DNA of 64,000 nt from Cytophagales bacterium (GTDB lineage Bacteria > Bacteroidota > Bacteroidia > Cytophagales > Cyclobacteriaceae), in the NCBI GenBank assembly GCA_022360015.1, contig JAKSDQ010000003.1, positions 62,001 through 126,000 on the forward strand, written 5' to 3'. Below the pieces are notes generated by a model, which was not told the origin of the DNA, did not search any database, and saw nothing but the letters and a program-made list of their open reading frames with translations. Positions 44,076-53,411 of the stretch are shown piece after piece. The translations under genes and the position numbers were made by a program. Within the stretch, counting starts at the first letter, position 1. Every line of letters begins with the position of its first letter.

Positions 44076-45293
44076 ATGAATTATTATCAATTATTAGGAA
44101 TAGATCAGAAGGCGGATCAAAAAGCCATAAAAAATGCGTATAAAAAACTTGCATTTCAATATCACCCCGACAAAAATCCGGGAAGCCAATACGCCGAAAA
44201 TAGGTTCAAAGAGATTAACAATGCTTATCAAACATTATCTGATCCGGAAAAAAGGGCACTTTACGATTTGAAAATTAATTATGTGTCATTTCAGAAAAGC
44301 TTTACCTATGAGCAGCCCGGACAGCGTTACGGAAATTACCAGGCAAAAAAGTATCACTACCAAAAGGGCTATAGCAAATACATCAAGGAAAGAAACAGGA
44401 TAGCAAACTGGTGGGCGGTTGGCATACTGGCGGTCATTTCTGTAATTTATTTGGTGATGGATGGAATTAACGACTACCTGGTACAGGCCGAAGAAGAAAG
44501 GCTTTTGATGGTGGAAGAAAATATTTTGGCAGATGCCCGCAAAAAGTACGCCGCAGGTATCTTCAACGAGGCCCTTGGTATTTTAGAGAAACATTTAGAT
44601 GAAAATGGGAATCGTAAGGCTGTGAACGCGCTTAAAAAAAAGTACCTGGAAGAAATAAGACGCCAGGGGTACAATGATTATTACAACCAGGATTACGAGG
44701 CGGCTTTACATGCTTTTGAGATTCTTTTCAGGTACCAGGGAAATCTTTCTCTGGATTTTTACAATAAAGTCGCCGAAAGCTCCAGAAAGGTAGGCAATTA
44801 CCATGATGCGATAGAGGCTTATCAGTACATTGCCCGGAAAATGCCCGGTAACATGGAGGCCAACCTTCAGGTAGCCCTCATTTATACGTATGACCTGAAA
44901 GAATATGAAAAAGCTATTCGGTTTTATCGGAAAGCCAAGGAAATAACCATCAAAAAATACATTGAGGAATATGGTAAGGCCTTTGTATTGGTGTTTAGTC
45001 CCGAAAGAATACCTGACTCACATTATATCCTGTACTGCGGTTTAGGGCTGGCAGCCAAGGAGATCAATGACAATCAGGGCGCATTGGAGGCATTGGAATG
45101 GGCAGTTATCTTAAGACCTGACCGACCCGAGGGCTATTACCTCCAAGGGCTGCTCTATCAAAGTACCGGTGATGATAATCTGGCCTGTGAGAACTGGTCG
45201 GTTGCTTATTCCCTGGGGTTGGAAGAGGCTGGAAGGCTTGCAAGACTCAACTGCCAGGGTAGCAAAGGGGCTGTTACAGGTCCCCTCCGCTAA
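44076..45293 (+). CDS. Membrane-anchored J-domain protein with TPR repeats
   Basis: A 405-residue protein. Residues 1-66 are a J domain with the HPD motif at 30-32 ([18 protein letters not shown]), which stimulates the ATPase of a DnaK-type chaperone. A basic linker rich in tyrosine follows, then one membrane segment ([20 protein letters not shown], about 112-130), and from about residue 150 a series of tetratricopeptide-like helices ([68 protein letters not shown]). There is no zinc-finger or DnaJ C-terminal domain. If the N-terminus is cytoplasmic, the TPR part would be periplasmic, an unusual layout that may link DnaK to an envelope process; this is inference. Confidence 0.88.
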   Translation: MNYYQLLGIDQKADQKAIKNAYKKLAFQYHPDKNPGSQYAENRFKEINNAYQTLSDPEKRALYDLKINYVSFQKSFTYEQPGQRYGNYQAKKYHYQKGYSKYIKERNRIANWWAVGILAVISVIYLVMDGINDYLVQAEEERLLMVEENILADARKKYAAGIFNEALGILEKHLDENGNRKAVNALKKKYLEEIRRQGYNDYYNQDYEAALHAFEILFRYQGNLSLDFYNKVAESSRKVGNYHDAIEAYQYIARKMPGNMEANLQVALIYTYDLKEYEKAIRFYRKAKEITIKKYIEEYGKAFVLVFSPERIPDSHYILYCGLGLAAKEINDNQGALEALEWAVILRPDRPEGYYLQGLLYQSTGDDNLACENWSVAYSLGLEEAGRLARLNCQGSKGAVTGPLR

Positions 45294-45385
45294 CCTGAAG
45301 GATACCCGGTTACATACCAATTTTCAAATATATAAACAACATTACCTTATGAGCATATAGACATGTGTGTACCGGGGATAAATTG

Positions 45386-46315
45386 CTACTTCATATTATC
45401 TAATACCTGCATGACCTCTTTTACATGGCCTTCGGAGATCTTTAAGAGGGCTTTTTCTTCGTCATTCAAATCCAGCTCAATGATCTTTTCAATGCCATTT
45501 TTCCCTAAAATAACCGGGGCGCCAAGGTAGCAGTTGTCAATACCGTATTCACCATTCAATTGTACACAAACCGGAAATACACGGCGCTGGTCTCTTACGA
45601 TGGCTTCAACCATTTGGGCGGCTGCAGAGCCGGGTGCATACCAGGCCGAGGTACCCATCAATTTTACCAGCTCACCCCCTCCTGTTTTGGTACGGTTAAT
45701 GATAGCCTCCAGTTTGTCGCCGTCAATTAATTCTGTTACAGGAATGCCTCCTACCGTAGTATAGCGGGGTAAAGGAACCATCGTATCACCATGCCCTCCC
45801 ATCAATACTGCCTGAATGTCTTTAGGGGATACATCTAATGCCTCTGCCAAAAATGCCCTGTACCTGGCTGTATCAAGAATTCCTGCCATGCCCATGACCC
45901 TGGTTCTGTCATTTTTCGAAACCAGATGCGCCTGATAAGTCATCACATCCAAAGGGTTGGAAACGATAATGATAATCGCATCGGGCGAATGTCGGACAAC
46001 ATTCTCGGTTACGGATTTAACAATACCTGCATTGGTCTGAATTAAATCATCCCTGGACATACCCGGTTTCCTTGGCAAACCGGAAGTGATTACCACCACA
46101 TCCGACCCTGCGGTTTTTGTGTAGTCATTAGTAGCCCCGACCGTGCGTGTATCGTAAAGGTTTATGGGGGCTTTTTGCCAGATATCCAGGGCCTTTCCCT
46201 CGGCCAGTCCTTCTTTGATATCTACCAATATTACTTCGTTAGCGACTTCTCTATAGGCTAATACGTCCGCGCAGGTAGCACCAACATTACCTGCTCCGAC
46301 AACTGTTACTTTCAT
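45386..46315 (-). CDS. mdh: Malate dehydrogenase
   Basis: NAD-dependent conversion of malate to oxaloacetate in the citric acid cycle. The 309 residues are of the LDH-like MDH type: TVVGAGNVGATCADVLA is the NAD loop, SGLPRKPGMSRDDL holds the substrate-binding arginines of the mobile loop, VSNPLDVMTYQ follows, and the catalytic histidine is in LMGGHGDTMVPLPR. The glutamine-to-arginine difference (RKPGMSR) indicates malate rather than lactate specificity. Monocistronic, convergent with the J-domain gene. Confidence 0.97.
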   Translation of the reverse strand: MKVTVVGAGNVGATCADVLAYREVANEVILVDIKEGLAEGKALDIWQKAPINLYDTRTVGATNDYTKTAGSDVVVITSGLPRKPGMSRDDLIQTNAGIVKSVTENVVRHSPDAIIIIVSNPLDVMTYQAHLVSKNDRTRVMGMAGILDTARYRAFLAEALDVSPKDIQAVLMGGHGDTMVPLPRYTTVGGIPVTELIDGDKLEAIINRTKTGGGELVKLMGTSAWYAPGSAAAQMVEAIVRDQRRVFPVCVQLNGEYGIDNCYLGAPVILGKNGIEKIIELDLNDEEKALLKISEGHVKEVMQVLDNMK

Positions 46316-46535
46316 TTTGTGATTTACAATTTAATTAGTGATACGGAATTGATTTGCGATGCTAAGTTACCAATTAGGTTTATTTTTAAGAAAGGTTTTG
46401 GCCCAATTATGCGCAAGGATTTTTTTAAAGGTGACGGCTATGTTTTCATTTCGGCAAATTCGAAATTATCGGCCGGAAAACCATCCCGGTTTCATTTAGA
46501 TTTTTTACCTTACGGGCTTTTAACCTGAAAGCCTC

Positions 46536-47720
46536 GTGACCGGTAAAAAACGAACCTATAATTTGCAGTTCTGGCTTCTGTGTGCAAGTTCTTTCACGTT
46601 TTCTATGAGCTTTAACATGATCATTCCCGAACTTCCGGATTACCTGACGAGCCTGGGAGGGGAAGATTACAAGGGGCTTTTTATCTCGTTATTCACTTTG
46701 GCAGCAGGATTATCCCGCCCCTTCAGCGGAAAAATGGCAGACAAAGTCGGAAGGATACCGGTCATGATTTTCGGATCAGTGGTCTGCATTGTCTGCGGTT
46801 TATTGTATCCTGTGCTTAGCAATGTAGCCGGCTTTCTGTTTTTGAGGTTTTTTCATGGCTTTTCTACCGGTTTTAAGCCGACAGGTACCACTGCCTACGT
46901 TGCCGATATAGTCCCTGTCAATGTAAGAGGTGAAGCCATGGGTTATTTAGGTTTTTTTACCACGCTGGGTGCTGCCCTGGGCAATGCGATCGGCAGCCCC
47001 ATCGCCAGTGCCTACTCATACAACGGATTATTTTTGATTTCTTCCGTGGCAGCGCTGCTGTCTGTATTAGTCCTGATTGGCATGAAAGAAAGCCTGGTAA
47101 ATAAGGAAAAGTTTTCCTTCAATCACCTGATGGTGAGAAAAAATGAAATTTTTGAATCCAGCGTATGGCCTGCTTTTATTATTATGGCTATGTCGTACTT
47201 TTCGTTTGGAATGATTCTGACAGTGATCCCGGACTTTAGCTCATCCCTGGGATTCGCCAATAAGGGTATCTTTTTCACTTATTTTACGCTATCTTCCCTG
47301 CTGGTTCGTATCATAGCCGGAAGGGCATCTGACAAATACGGACGGGTCATCGTACTGAAGATTACCTACGTGCTGTTAACACTGGCCCTGGTCTATCTGG
47401 GAATGGTCAACTCCAGGACAGCATTCATCATAGCAGCATTTTTTTTCGGAATTCCCATGGGGATGAACTATCCCACCATCTTTGCCTGGACCATTGACTT
47501 AAGTGACGAAAGGTACCGGGGCAAGGCTATGGCTACCGTGTATATCGCACTTGAACTGGGCATTGGGGCCGGAGCGGTGATTTCGGCATGGATCTATGAT
47601 AATGATAACACACAATTTCCGGCTACCTTTTGGACCGGAGCTGTGACTGCATTTTTGTCGTTGGTTTATTTGGTTTGGTATAGCGGGTCTGGCAAACCTT
47701 CCGGAGATGTCTTGCGGTGA
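46536..47720 (+). CDS. MFS transporter
   Basis: A 394-residue major facilitator with about twelve membrane helices. The loop 2-3 signature is GKMADKVGRIPVMIFGSVVC (GxxxDxxGRxxxx), repeated in the second half as AGRASDKYGRVIVLKITYVL. LRFFHGFSTGFKPTGTTAYV matches helix 4-5 of drug or sugar exporters (motif with RxxxG). The range of substrates in this subfamily is wide, so specificity cannot be assigned. It has its own upstream region and no coupled neighbour. Confidence 0.9.
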   Translation: MTGKKRTYNLQFWLLCASSFTFSMSFNMIIPELPDYLTSLGGEDYKGLFISLFTLAAGLSRPFSGKMADKVGRIPVMIFGSVVCIVCGLLYPVLSNVAGFLFLRFFHGFSTGFKPTGTTAYVADIVPVNVRGEAMGYLGFFTTLGAALGNAIGSPIASAYSYNGLFLISSVAALLSVLVLIGMKESLVNKEKFSFNHLMVRKNEIFESSVWPAFIIMAMSYFSFGMILTVIPDFSSSLGFANKGIFFTYFTLSSLLVRIIAGRASDKYGRVIVLKITYVLLTLALVYLGMVNSRTAFIIAAFFFGIPMGMNYPTIFAWTIDLSDERYRGKAMATVYIALELGIGAGAVISAWIYDNDNTQFPATFWTGAVTAFLSLVYLVWYSGSGKPSGDVLR

Positions 47721-47828
47721 ATCTATCATAGAAAAATCAAAATTCTTATATTTAAAAATAGGTTCTACGGTATTCCACCGGATGGCTGATAGCCGGGAGC
47801 CGTGGTTATTGTGAAAACAAACTTAGCA

Positions 47829-47975
47829 ATGCATTACTACCTTGAAGAAGTCAACCGGATTAAACGTATTTGCCGTTCAAAACAGAGACCGATTGATCTG
47901 GTGATGACAACACACCAATACATTGATCATCATTTTGATACCAACCTGAACCCGGAGCAATTAAATCCTGAATAA
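47829..47975 (+). pseudogene. N-terminal stub of an AraC-family regulator
   Basis: A 48-codon frame (MHYYLEEVNRIKRICRSKQR, then LVMTTHQYIDHHFDTNLNPE). This closely resembles the first helix and the start of the helix-turn-helix domain of short Bacteroidota AraC regulators, which continue with the two helix-turn-helix motifs for about another 90 residues. Here a stop follows immediately after NPEQLNPE and no continuation is seen in other frames before the RDD gene. It is best read as a truncated remnant. A genuine small protein is possible but less likely. Confidence 0.6.
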
Positions 47976-48029
47976 ACTAAGCTGTAAATTTGATAAATAA
48001 TTCCTTTCTTGTACCCAACGGCTAAAGGT

Positions 48030-48854
48030 ATGCACATAAATCAAAAGAAGATTGTTCATGCAATTGTGATATTAATTTCCTTAAAAACCATCATTGAGCT
48101 TACCCATTTTCCGGAGCATCTGGAATCTATCAGTGTTTTCTCAGAGTATTTGTTAACAAATCCGATTTTTAGCCTGTTTCCAATACTTGGTTCAGGCATA
48201 GGATTGTTGATACCAATACTTGCTACAGTTGGAATAGTGATTTTTATCTTCTCCAAAGATCGTCACTTGAATGGATGGCTGATGCTAACGCTTATTTTTT
48301 CCATTCATGCTTATCTTTTTTATCTGTGCATGAGCGCTTTTACAGGAAGTTCAAATTCACGTGAAAATGAGGGATTTGATCAATTCAGAATGATAGGATT
48401 TCAAATCATTATATTAAGTTTATCAATATTTACTGTATACTATTTCCTGACCAAAACTTTTCATCCCACTGGTAAAAACCCAATAAATGTCTCAGCGCGT
48501 AAATCCATCAGATTTAAGAACTACTTCATCGATTTGGGAATAACAGGATATTTTACTTTTTACACACTCGCCCTGTTCAGCGATTCGGAAATTCGAGTTA
48601 ATGAACCGGTGTTATTACTGGTTTTTATGGTAAACCAATTTGTTTATTACTCATTTTCAGAATTGTTGTTCAGGCAAACGATAGGAAAGGTAATAACCAA
48701 CACTTTTGTGTATGCCGAATCGAAGTTTTACAAGTCTGTTCTTGTCAGAACCCTGTGCCGGCATATTCCATTTGAACCTTTTTCTTTTTTTGCAGGAAAA
48801 ACAGGCCGGTGGCATGATCGATGGTCAAACAGCATACTGATAAAAATGAAATAA
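48030..48854 (+). CDS. RDD-family integral membrane protein
   Basis: A 274-residue protein with about five membrane segments. The first three (KKIVHAIVILISLKTIIEL, GSGIGLLIPILATVGIVIFI, GWLMLTLIFSIHAYLFYLC) are not recognised. The C-terminal half, from RFKNYFIDLGITGYFTFYTL to LLVFMVNQFVYYSFSELLFR, QTIGKVI and RTLCRHIPFEPFSFF, is an RDD domain (conserved arginine, aspartate, and the TxGK and RxxxRxxPF blocks). Function is unknown. An in-frame TTG at 48009 exists, but the ATG at 48030 is preferred. Confidence 0.8.
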   Translation: MHINQKKIVHAIVILISLKTIIELTHFPEHLESISVFSEYLLTNPIFSLFPILGSGIGLLIPILATVGIVIFIFSKDRHLNGWLMLTLIFSIHAYLFYLCMSAFTGSSNSRENEGFDQFRMIGFQIIILSLSIFTVYYFLTKTFHPTGKNPINVSARKSIRFKNYFIDLGITGYFTFYTLALFSDSEIRVNEPVLLLVFMVNQFVYYSFSELLFRQTIGKVITNTFVYAESKFYKSVLVRTLCRHIPFEPFSFFAGKTGRWHDRWSNSILIKMK

Positions 48855-49180
48855 CTATTTCTGTTTCTCTTGCAGTTTATCGATGAATGTCAAATTTTTT
48901 AAATTTGTTTTGATCAATGATTCGATAGGCCGGCCTTATCCCAACATGGGCATTTGGATGATAATTTTGTTTCATTGTACACTACCATAATTTTATGATC
49001 AAAGTAATTGTTAATAATTATTTATTTTTCACAAAAAAATGTATATTTACAATAACAAAATTAACAACAAATGAAAGTATATTCTGTAATAGTCAATTGT
49101 GATATCACGACTTTTATTTGTATTGGCACAACAGGCAAAGCCGAATTTGTTGAAATATAATAAATTAATATATTTAGTCC
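48855..49180. other. 326-bp intergenic region with two doubtful small frames
   Basis: AT-rich. On the minus strand 48877-48975 encodes 32 residues beginning MKQNYHPNAHVGIRPAYRII, which loosely resembles the N-terminus of some IS transposases (HPNA...R..I). On the plus strand 49071-49160 encodes 29 residues (MKVYSVIVNCDITTFICIGT...), perhaps a leader. A TATATTTA sequence near 49045 resembles a -7 element. None is firm. Confidence 0.3.
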
Positions 49181-49627
49181 ATGGAAACTGATACAAAACC
49201 ATTCAAAAAACATATCGGAAGAAAAGTGCTTCAAATGCGCGAGCTGCTTGGGTTCACCCAGGAAGCTGTTGCCGAAAAGCTGGGCATCAGTCAGCAGGCG
49301 GTTTCTAAAATAGAGCAAAGTGAAAAGATCGATGCCAGTATGCTGGACCGTGTAGCCAAAGCCTTAGGAGTGACTGCGGAATCCATTAAAAACCTGGAAG
49401 AGGGGGCAACAGTTTATAATATTGTACAAAATAATTATGACAGTTCAACTAACGAAGGAGCATTCCAACAAGGGCAAGGGGTTGGAGTACACAATCACCA
49501 ATGTACATTTAACCCTTTGGATAAATACATAGAAGCCGTTGATAAAATTGAAAAATTGTATGAGAAGCTGTTAAAGAGTGAGCAGGAAAAAGTGGCTTTG
49601 TTAAAGGGGCAGTTGGGGAAGCTATAA
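49181..49627 (+). CDS. XRE-family helix-turn-helix regulator
   Basis: A 148-residue DNA-binding protein. Residues about 10-70 form a Cro/CI-type domain (GRKVLQMRELLGFTQEAVAE, KLGISQQAVSKIEQ, LDRVAKALGVTAESI). The middle is polar and low complexity (NNYDSSTNEGAFQQGQGVGV, HNHQCTF), and the C-terminus a helix or coiled coil (DKIEKLYEKLLKSEQEKVAL), likely for oligomerisation. This layout is common in Bacteroidota mobile or accessory DNA. Its target is unknown; the AT-rich upstream region suggests autoregulation. It precedes the toxin-antitoxin remnant by 100 bp. Confidence 0.88.
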   Translation: METDTKPFKKHIGRKVLQMRELLGFTQEAVAEKLGISQQAVSKIEQSEKIDASMLDRVAKALGVTAESIKNLEEGATVYNIVQNNYDSSTNEGAFQQGQGVGVHNHQCTFNPLDKYIEAVDKIEKLYEKLLKSEQEKVALLKGQLGKL

Positions 49628-49656
49628 AGCCGGTGAAAAGTTATCAACTGTTGTAA

Positions 49657-49706
49657 CGTACTGTTTTTTACCGTACTGATTCTGTCAAATACGGAAATAT
49701 TCCGTA
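49657..49706. promoter_or_regulatory. Candidate operator region of the DUF1778 antitoxin
   Basis: Two direct CGTACTG units (49657-49663 and 49672-49678) are followed by an inverted repeat TACGGAA (49690-49696) / TTCCGTA (49700-49706) that ends 21 bp before the antitoxin start. Antitoxins of this family bind palindromes at their own promoters. Confidence 0.5.
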
Positions 49707-49727
49707 CACTTACCATAACCAATAATC

Positions 49728-50012
49728 ATGGTAATGGCAAAACAGGAAAAGGCAAGGTTTGATGCCAGGTTTTCTAAAGAACAAAAGCAGTTTTTTGAAA
49801 AGGCTGCTTTACTTGGCGGTTACAGAAGCTTAACAGACTTTATTATTTTAACAGCCCAGGAGCGGGCGAAAGAAATCATTGCGGAAAGTGAGCAAATACT
49901 TGCTTCTCAAAGAGATAGCGAAATATTTTTTGAAGCCATAACCAACCCTGCCAAACCAAATAAAGACTTGCTCGCAGCGGCCAGGGCATATCAATCATTA
50001 TCTTCCGAATGA
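49728..50012 (+). CDS. DUF1778 (TacA-type) antitoxin
   Basis: A 94-residue protein with the ribbon-helix-helix N-terminus typical of DUF1778 antitoxins (KARFDARFSKEQKQFFEKAA, YRSLTDFIILTAQERAKEII) and a toxin-neutralising C-terminal segment (RDSEIFFEAITNPAKPNKDL). Partners are GNAT toxins that acetylate aminoacyl-tRNA. Its stop overlaps the ATG of the GNAT gene (ATGA at 50009-50012), the normal operon structure. The start may be the first (49728) or the third codon (49734). The frame looks fully intact although the toxin is broken. Confidence 0.88.
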   Translation: MVMAKQEKARFDARFSKEQKQFFEKAALLGGYRSLTDFIILTAQERAKEIIAESEQILASQRDSEIFFEAITNPAKPNKDLLAAARAYQSLSSE

Positions 50013-50521
50013 ATCAATTCACCGAGGTACTAAATGCAAGACACAAGAAAGGTGACTTCTCCTGTGGTAAAGATTATGCCTGACAATTATTGGCATCGCC
50101 AGGCTCATCAAGATGTTAAAAGAAGATTGTCAGCCTGCTTCATATTGGAAGACTTAGAATCACGGCTAATTAAGGGGTATTAGGGTGTTACACTTTGGCG
50201 AATAATAGCATACCATTCAACTTGATTCCCCATAAGTTTCAGAAAAAACTTCCTACATCCTACACCGCTATACCGACAACACTACTTGGCAGATTGGCCA
50301 TTGATCAAAGGTTTCAGGGAAAAGGAATCGGAAAACTATTGTTAATTGACGCCCTGAAAAGGAGTTATGAAATTTCTAAAACAATAGGTTCCTTTGCAGT
50401 AGTTGTGGCCCCATTAGATTTTGATGCCACAAAGTTTTATGAAAAGTACGGATTTATCAAGCTTCCTGACAGTGGCAAAATGTTTATGGCCATGCAAACA
50501 ATAAGAGGACTTTTTGCATAA
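50009..50521 (+). pseudogene. Broken GNAT-family (TacT-type) acetyltransferase toxin
   Basis: Three consecutive reading frames together spell one GNAT toxin. Frame 1 (50009-50083) gives MNQFTEVLNARHKKGDFSCG and stops at TGA; one extra base then shifts to frame 2, DNYWHRQAHQDVKRRLSACF to IKGY (about 50084-50180); an apparent 8-bp insertion TAGGGTGT at 50181-50188 introduces TAG and shifts to frame 3, YTLANNSIPFNLIPHKFQKK onward to 50521. Frame 3 holds the acetyl-CoA loop QRFQGKGIGKLLLIDAL and ends FYEKYGFIKLPDSGKMFMAM. Full-length relatives have about 165 residues. The toxin should be non-functional. Confidence 0.85.
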
Positions 50522-50658
50522 AACTGTATTAGAATGAGAATCCGCTAAAAAGTGGGGAGAAAAAAAGCAGCACTATCATTGCCACGCTAATTGTTTTAAG
50601 ATGTGGTTCCCAATCGATTTATGCAATATTGTTATGATGATCTAAACTATTAGTCATC

Positions 50659-53373
50659 TTACTCACTCTTAAGTGAATCTGCCGGATTGATCAAACCGGC
50701 TTTTATGGATTGAAACAGCACAGACAAAATGGCTACCATGAACACAATCAAAAGGGGAAACATAAACATCCACCAATCCATGTCGATCCTAAAAGCAAAG
50801 TCGGATAACCATTTGTCTACCATAATATAAGCAATGGGTAGGGCTATTACACCCGATATTATTATGAGCTTTAAAAGCTGCCTGGGAAGTAGCACCACCA
50901 CCTGCATCAGGCTGGCACCCAAGACTTTTCGAACACTGATTTCCCGGATCTTTTGCAGGGCCATAAAAGAGCCAAGCCCAAATAACCCTAAAGCGGCAAT
51001 GAAGATGGCTAACCCTGAAAATAATAAACATATTTGTCCAAATTGGCGATCGGCTCGATATTGTCTGTTAAAGTATTCGTCCAGAAAAAAATATTTATAC
51101 GGATCATGGGGAAAGAATTCACTAAATTGTTTCCCTATAAAATCCATGGTTGCTATGGTATTCCGTGTGTTTATACTGACAGTCATATACATACCTGTAT
51201 AATAATCCGGATACAAAAATATGACAGGATCCAGGTCTTTTTGTAAAGATTGTTGATGATGATTATCTACAATACCGATCACTTCCGCCGTTCCATCCAT
51301 CGTTCCCCATACTTTAAAGATAATTTTCTCATTCAATGCCTTTTCGGGTTCGGGAAAGCCCATAGCAATGGCTGCGGCTTTGTTGATCATGACCCGATGC
51401 TGTTCTGTTTCGTTTGTATTTCTTCTACCATATGAAGAGCGATCTTCAATGGTGAAATTTCTTCCGGCCAGTAAATCGATCTGGTAAGCATCTAAAAAGT
51501 TATGATCAATATTTACATAGTAACAGACAACACCTTTTTCCTTTGCTTCATGTTGTTTTCTGATTGTATTTGACAAGGTGATTCGTTTACCTGGAATATT
51601 ATCCGTAACAGTTACAGCATTAATATGCGCGCTTCTCAGCAATTCACTTTTAAAAACTTCAATTTTGTGGTTGATGGTCGAATCAACGACGGTAGGAGCA
51701 TTAACGACAACATTATGCGCTGCATCAAAGCCTAATTCCTGGTTTTGCATGTAGGAAAACTGGCTATAGACAATGAAAGTGCCAACTATCAAGGTAATAG
51801 AGATGCTGAATTGCGCCACTACCAAAATTTTGCGCAAAAGCACGCCCTGGCCGGTTTGATGAATTTTTCCTTTCAGTACATAAACCGGTTTATAACCTGA
51901 AAGCACAAAAGCAGGATAAATGCCAGCCAAAATACCTCCCGATAGGAATATAAGCAACAGTGTAAGCCAAAGAGCCGGTTCAGTCCACATGCTTAAAGAC
52001 AACACATTCAATCCGACCAGGTGGTTGAATGGGTTAATTAACAAACTCACCAGGCCGATGGAAAGTATGATGCTGATACAATTAATCATCATTGATTCCA
52101 GCAGAAATTGTCCGATTAACGCCCCCCTGCTAACGCCAACTACCTTTCTCAATCCAACTTCTTTGGCCCTCTCCACTGATTTGGCGGTTGACAAATTGAT
52201 AAAATTAATAAGTGCAATTAAAATCACAAACCCTGAGATAATGATCAAAAAATACAAGGTTCGATCGCTGCTATTGGCTGAAATTTCTTTGTGTAAATGT
52301 GATTTAAGATGTATATCCTTAACAGGTTGAAGTTCGAATTTCGCTTCAAAGCCATGCTCACTCATGAGCTCACCGAGATACTTTTTGATAAATGCCGGAA
52401 ATTTTGCCTCTAATGTTCCGGGGTTCGTACCTGGTTTAAGTCTGATGTAGTTGTAAAATTCAGGCCATTTCCACATGTTCCTCAACCAATCCTCATCCAT
52501 GAAAGACAATGGAACCAGGATATCAAAATGTATATGCGTATTTTGTGGAAGATCTTCGAATATTCCGGTCACTTTTAAAGGAAATTTATTGTTGATACTG
52601 ATGGTTTTGCCCATTGGATCTTCACCGCCAAAGAAACGGTCGGCAAAGCTGGCAGACAACACGATCGATTGAGGGTCTTTAAGTGCTGTTTCCGGATTTC
52701 CCTGAAGGAGTGAAACCGCAAACAATGATAATACGGAATTGTCTGCAATTAAAACATGCTCATCCTTGGCATTTAATTTCATCACCTCTCCCGAATTATC
52801 GGTAGAGGACAATACAAACGTACCCCAAATACTCTGCTCAAACAGGCGGGTATAATTTTCCACCTCCGGAAAATCGGCTTTCATAGCCGGGGCAACCGCC
52901 GGATGATTGGTTGCTGATGTGATAAAACCTTTCTCACCCAAATTGGTTGTCAGCGTCACACGATATAAGTCATCGACGCGAGGATGATGTTGATCATAGC
53001 TAAATTCGAATTTAACATACTGTATAATAAGCACATAAGCGGTTATACCAATAGCCAACCCAACAATATTGATTAACGAGAAAAGCTTATTTTTCAATAA
53101 GACCCTCCGAGAGACTTTGAAATGATTGCGTAACATAACGGCATGATTAATGTTTAACTGGGAAAAAGGATTTTTTAGCAATGAAGGCCTTAAGAAGCTA
53201 AACACATCCATCAGGTGATATAGCCGCGCTACCCAAGGTTTATGTTTTTTCAAGCGATCTTCAAAGGCTTCCCGGAGATCACCCTCAATTTCTTCCAGAT
53301 AAGCAGGGTTGCATAGCCATCTCAATAGGTTGTCGGCCCACGCTGGCCTGTTGGATTTATTATGGTTATCCAT
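50659..53373 (-). CDS. FtsX/MacB-type ABC transporter permease with prefix domain
   Basis: A 904-residue permease. Residues 1-75 (PAWADNLLRWLCNPAYLEEI, GDLREAFEDRLKK) form the short permease prefix domain found in Bacteroidota genes linked to PadR regulators. Then follow two FtsX-type halves, each with a MacB-like periplasmic domain: first helix LFSLINIVGLAIGITAYVLI, core helices FVILIALINFINLSTAKSVE and RAKEVGLRKVVGVSRGALIG, and in the second half ILVVAQFSISITLIVGTFIV and KIREISVRKVLGASLMQVVV. There is no ATPase here; it would act with a separate one. It is 38 bp downstream of a PadR regulator and very likely cotranscribed and controlled by it. Confidence 0.92.
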   Translation of the reverse strand: MDNHNKSNRPAWADNLLRWLCNPAYLEEIEGDLREAFEDRLKKHKPWVARLYHLMDVFSFLRPSLLKNPFSQLNINHAVMLRNHFKVSRRVLLKNKLFSLINIVGLAIGITAYVLIIQYVKFEFSYDQHHPRVDDLYRVTLTTNLGEKGFITSATNHPAVAPAMKADFPEVENYTRLFEQSIWGTFVLSSTDNSGEVMKLNAKDEHVLIADNSVLSLFAVSLLQGNPETALKDPQSIVLSASFADRFFGGEDPMGKTISINNKFPLKVTGIFEDLPQNTHIHFDILVPLSFMDEDWLRNMWKWPEFYNYIRLKPGTNPGTLEAKFPAFIKKYLGELMSEHGFEAKFELQPVKDIHLKSHLHKEISANSSDRTLYFLIIISGFVILIALINFINLSTAKSVERAKEVGLRKVVGVSRGALIGQFLLESMMINCISIILSIGLVSLLINPFNHLVGLNVLSLSMWTEPALWLTLLLIFLSGGILAGIYPAFVLSGYKPVYVLKGKIHQTGQGVLLRKILVVAQFSISITLIVGTFIVYSQFSYMQNQELGFDAAHNVVVNAPTVVDSTINHKIEVFKSELLRSAHINAVTVTDNIPGKRITLSNTIRKQHEAKEKGVVCYYVNIDHNFLDAYQIDLLAGRNFTIEDRSSYGRRNTNETEQHRVMINKAAAIAMGFPEPEKALNEKIIFKVWGTMDGTAEVIGIVDNHHQQSLQKDLDPVIFLYPDYYTGMYMTVSINTRNTIATMDFIGKQFSEFFPHDPYKYFFLDEYFNRQYRADRQFGQICLLFSGLAIFIAALGLFGLGSFMALQKIREISVRKVLGASLMQVVVLLPRQLLKLIIISGVIALPIAYIMVDKWLSDFAFRIDMDWWMFMFPLLIVFMVAILSVLFQSIKAGLINPADSLKSE

Positions 53374-53411
53374 ATTTAATTGCTAATAGATTTAGTTGAT
53401 ACTTACCAGGG

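Noticed and set aside
46319-46528. 69-codon plus-strand frame between mdh and the MFS gene
   Set aside because: No similarity, no signal or domain, and it covers the probable mdh promoter region.
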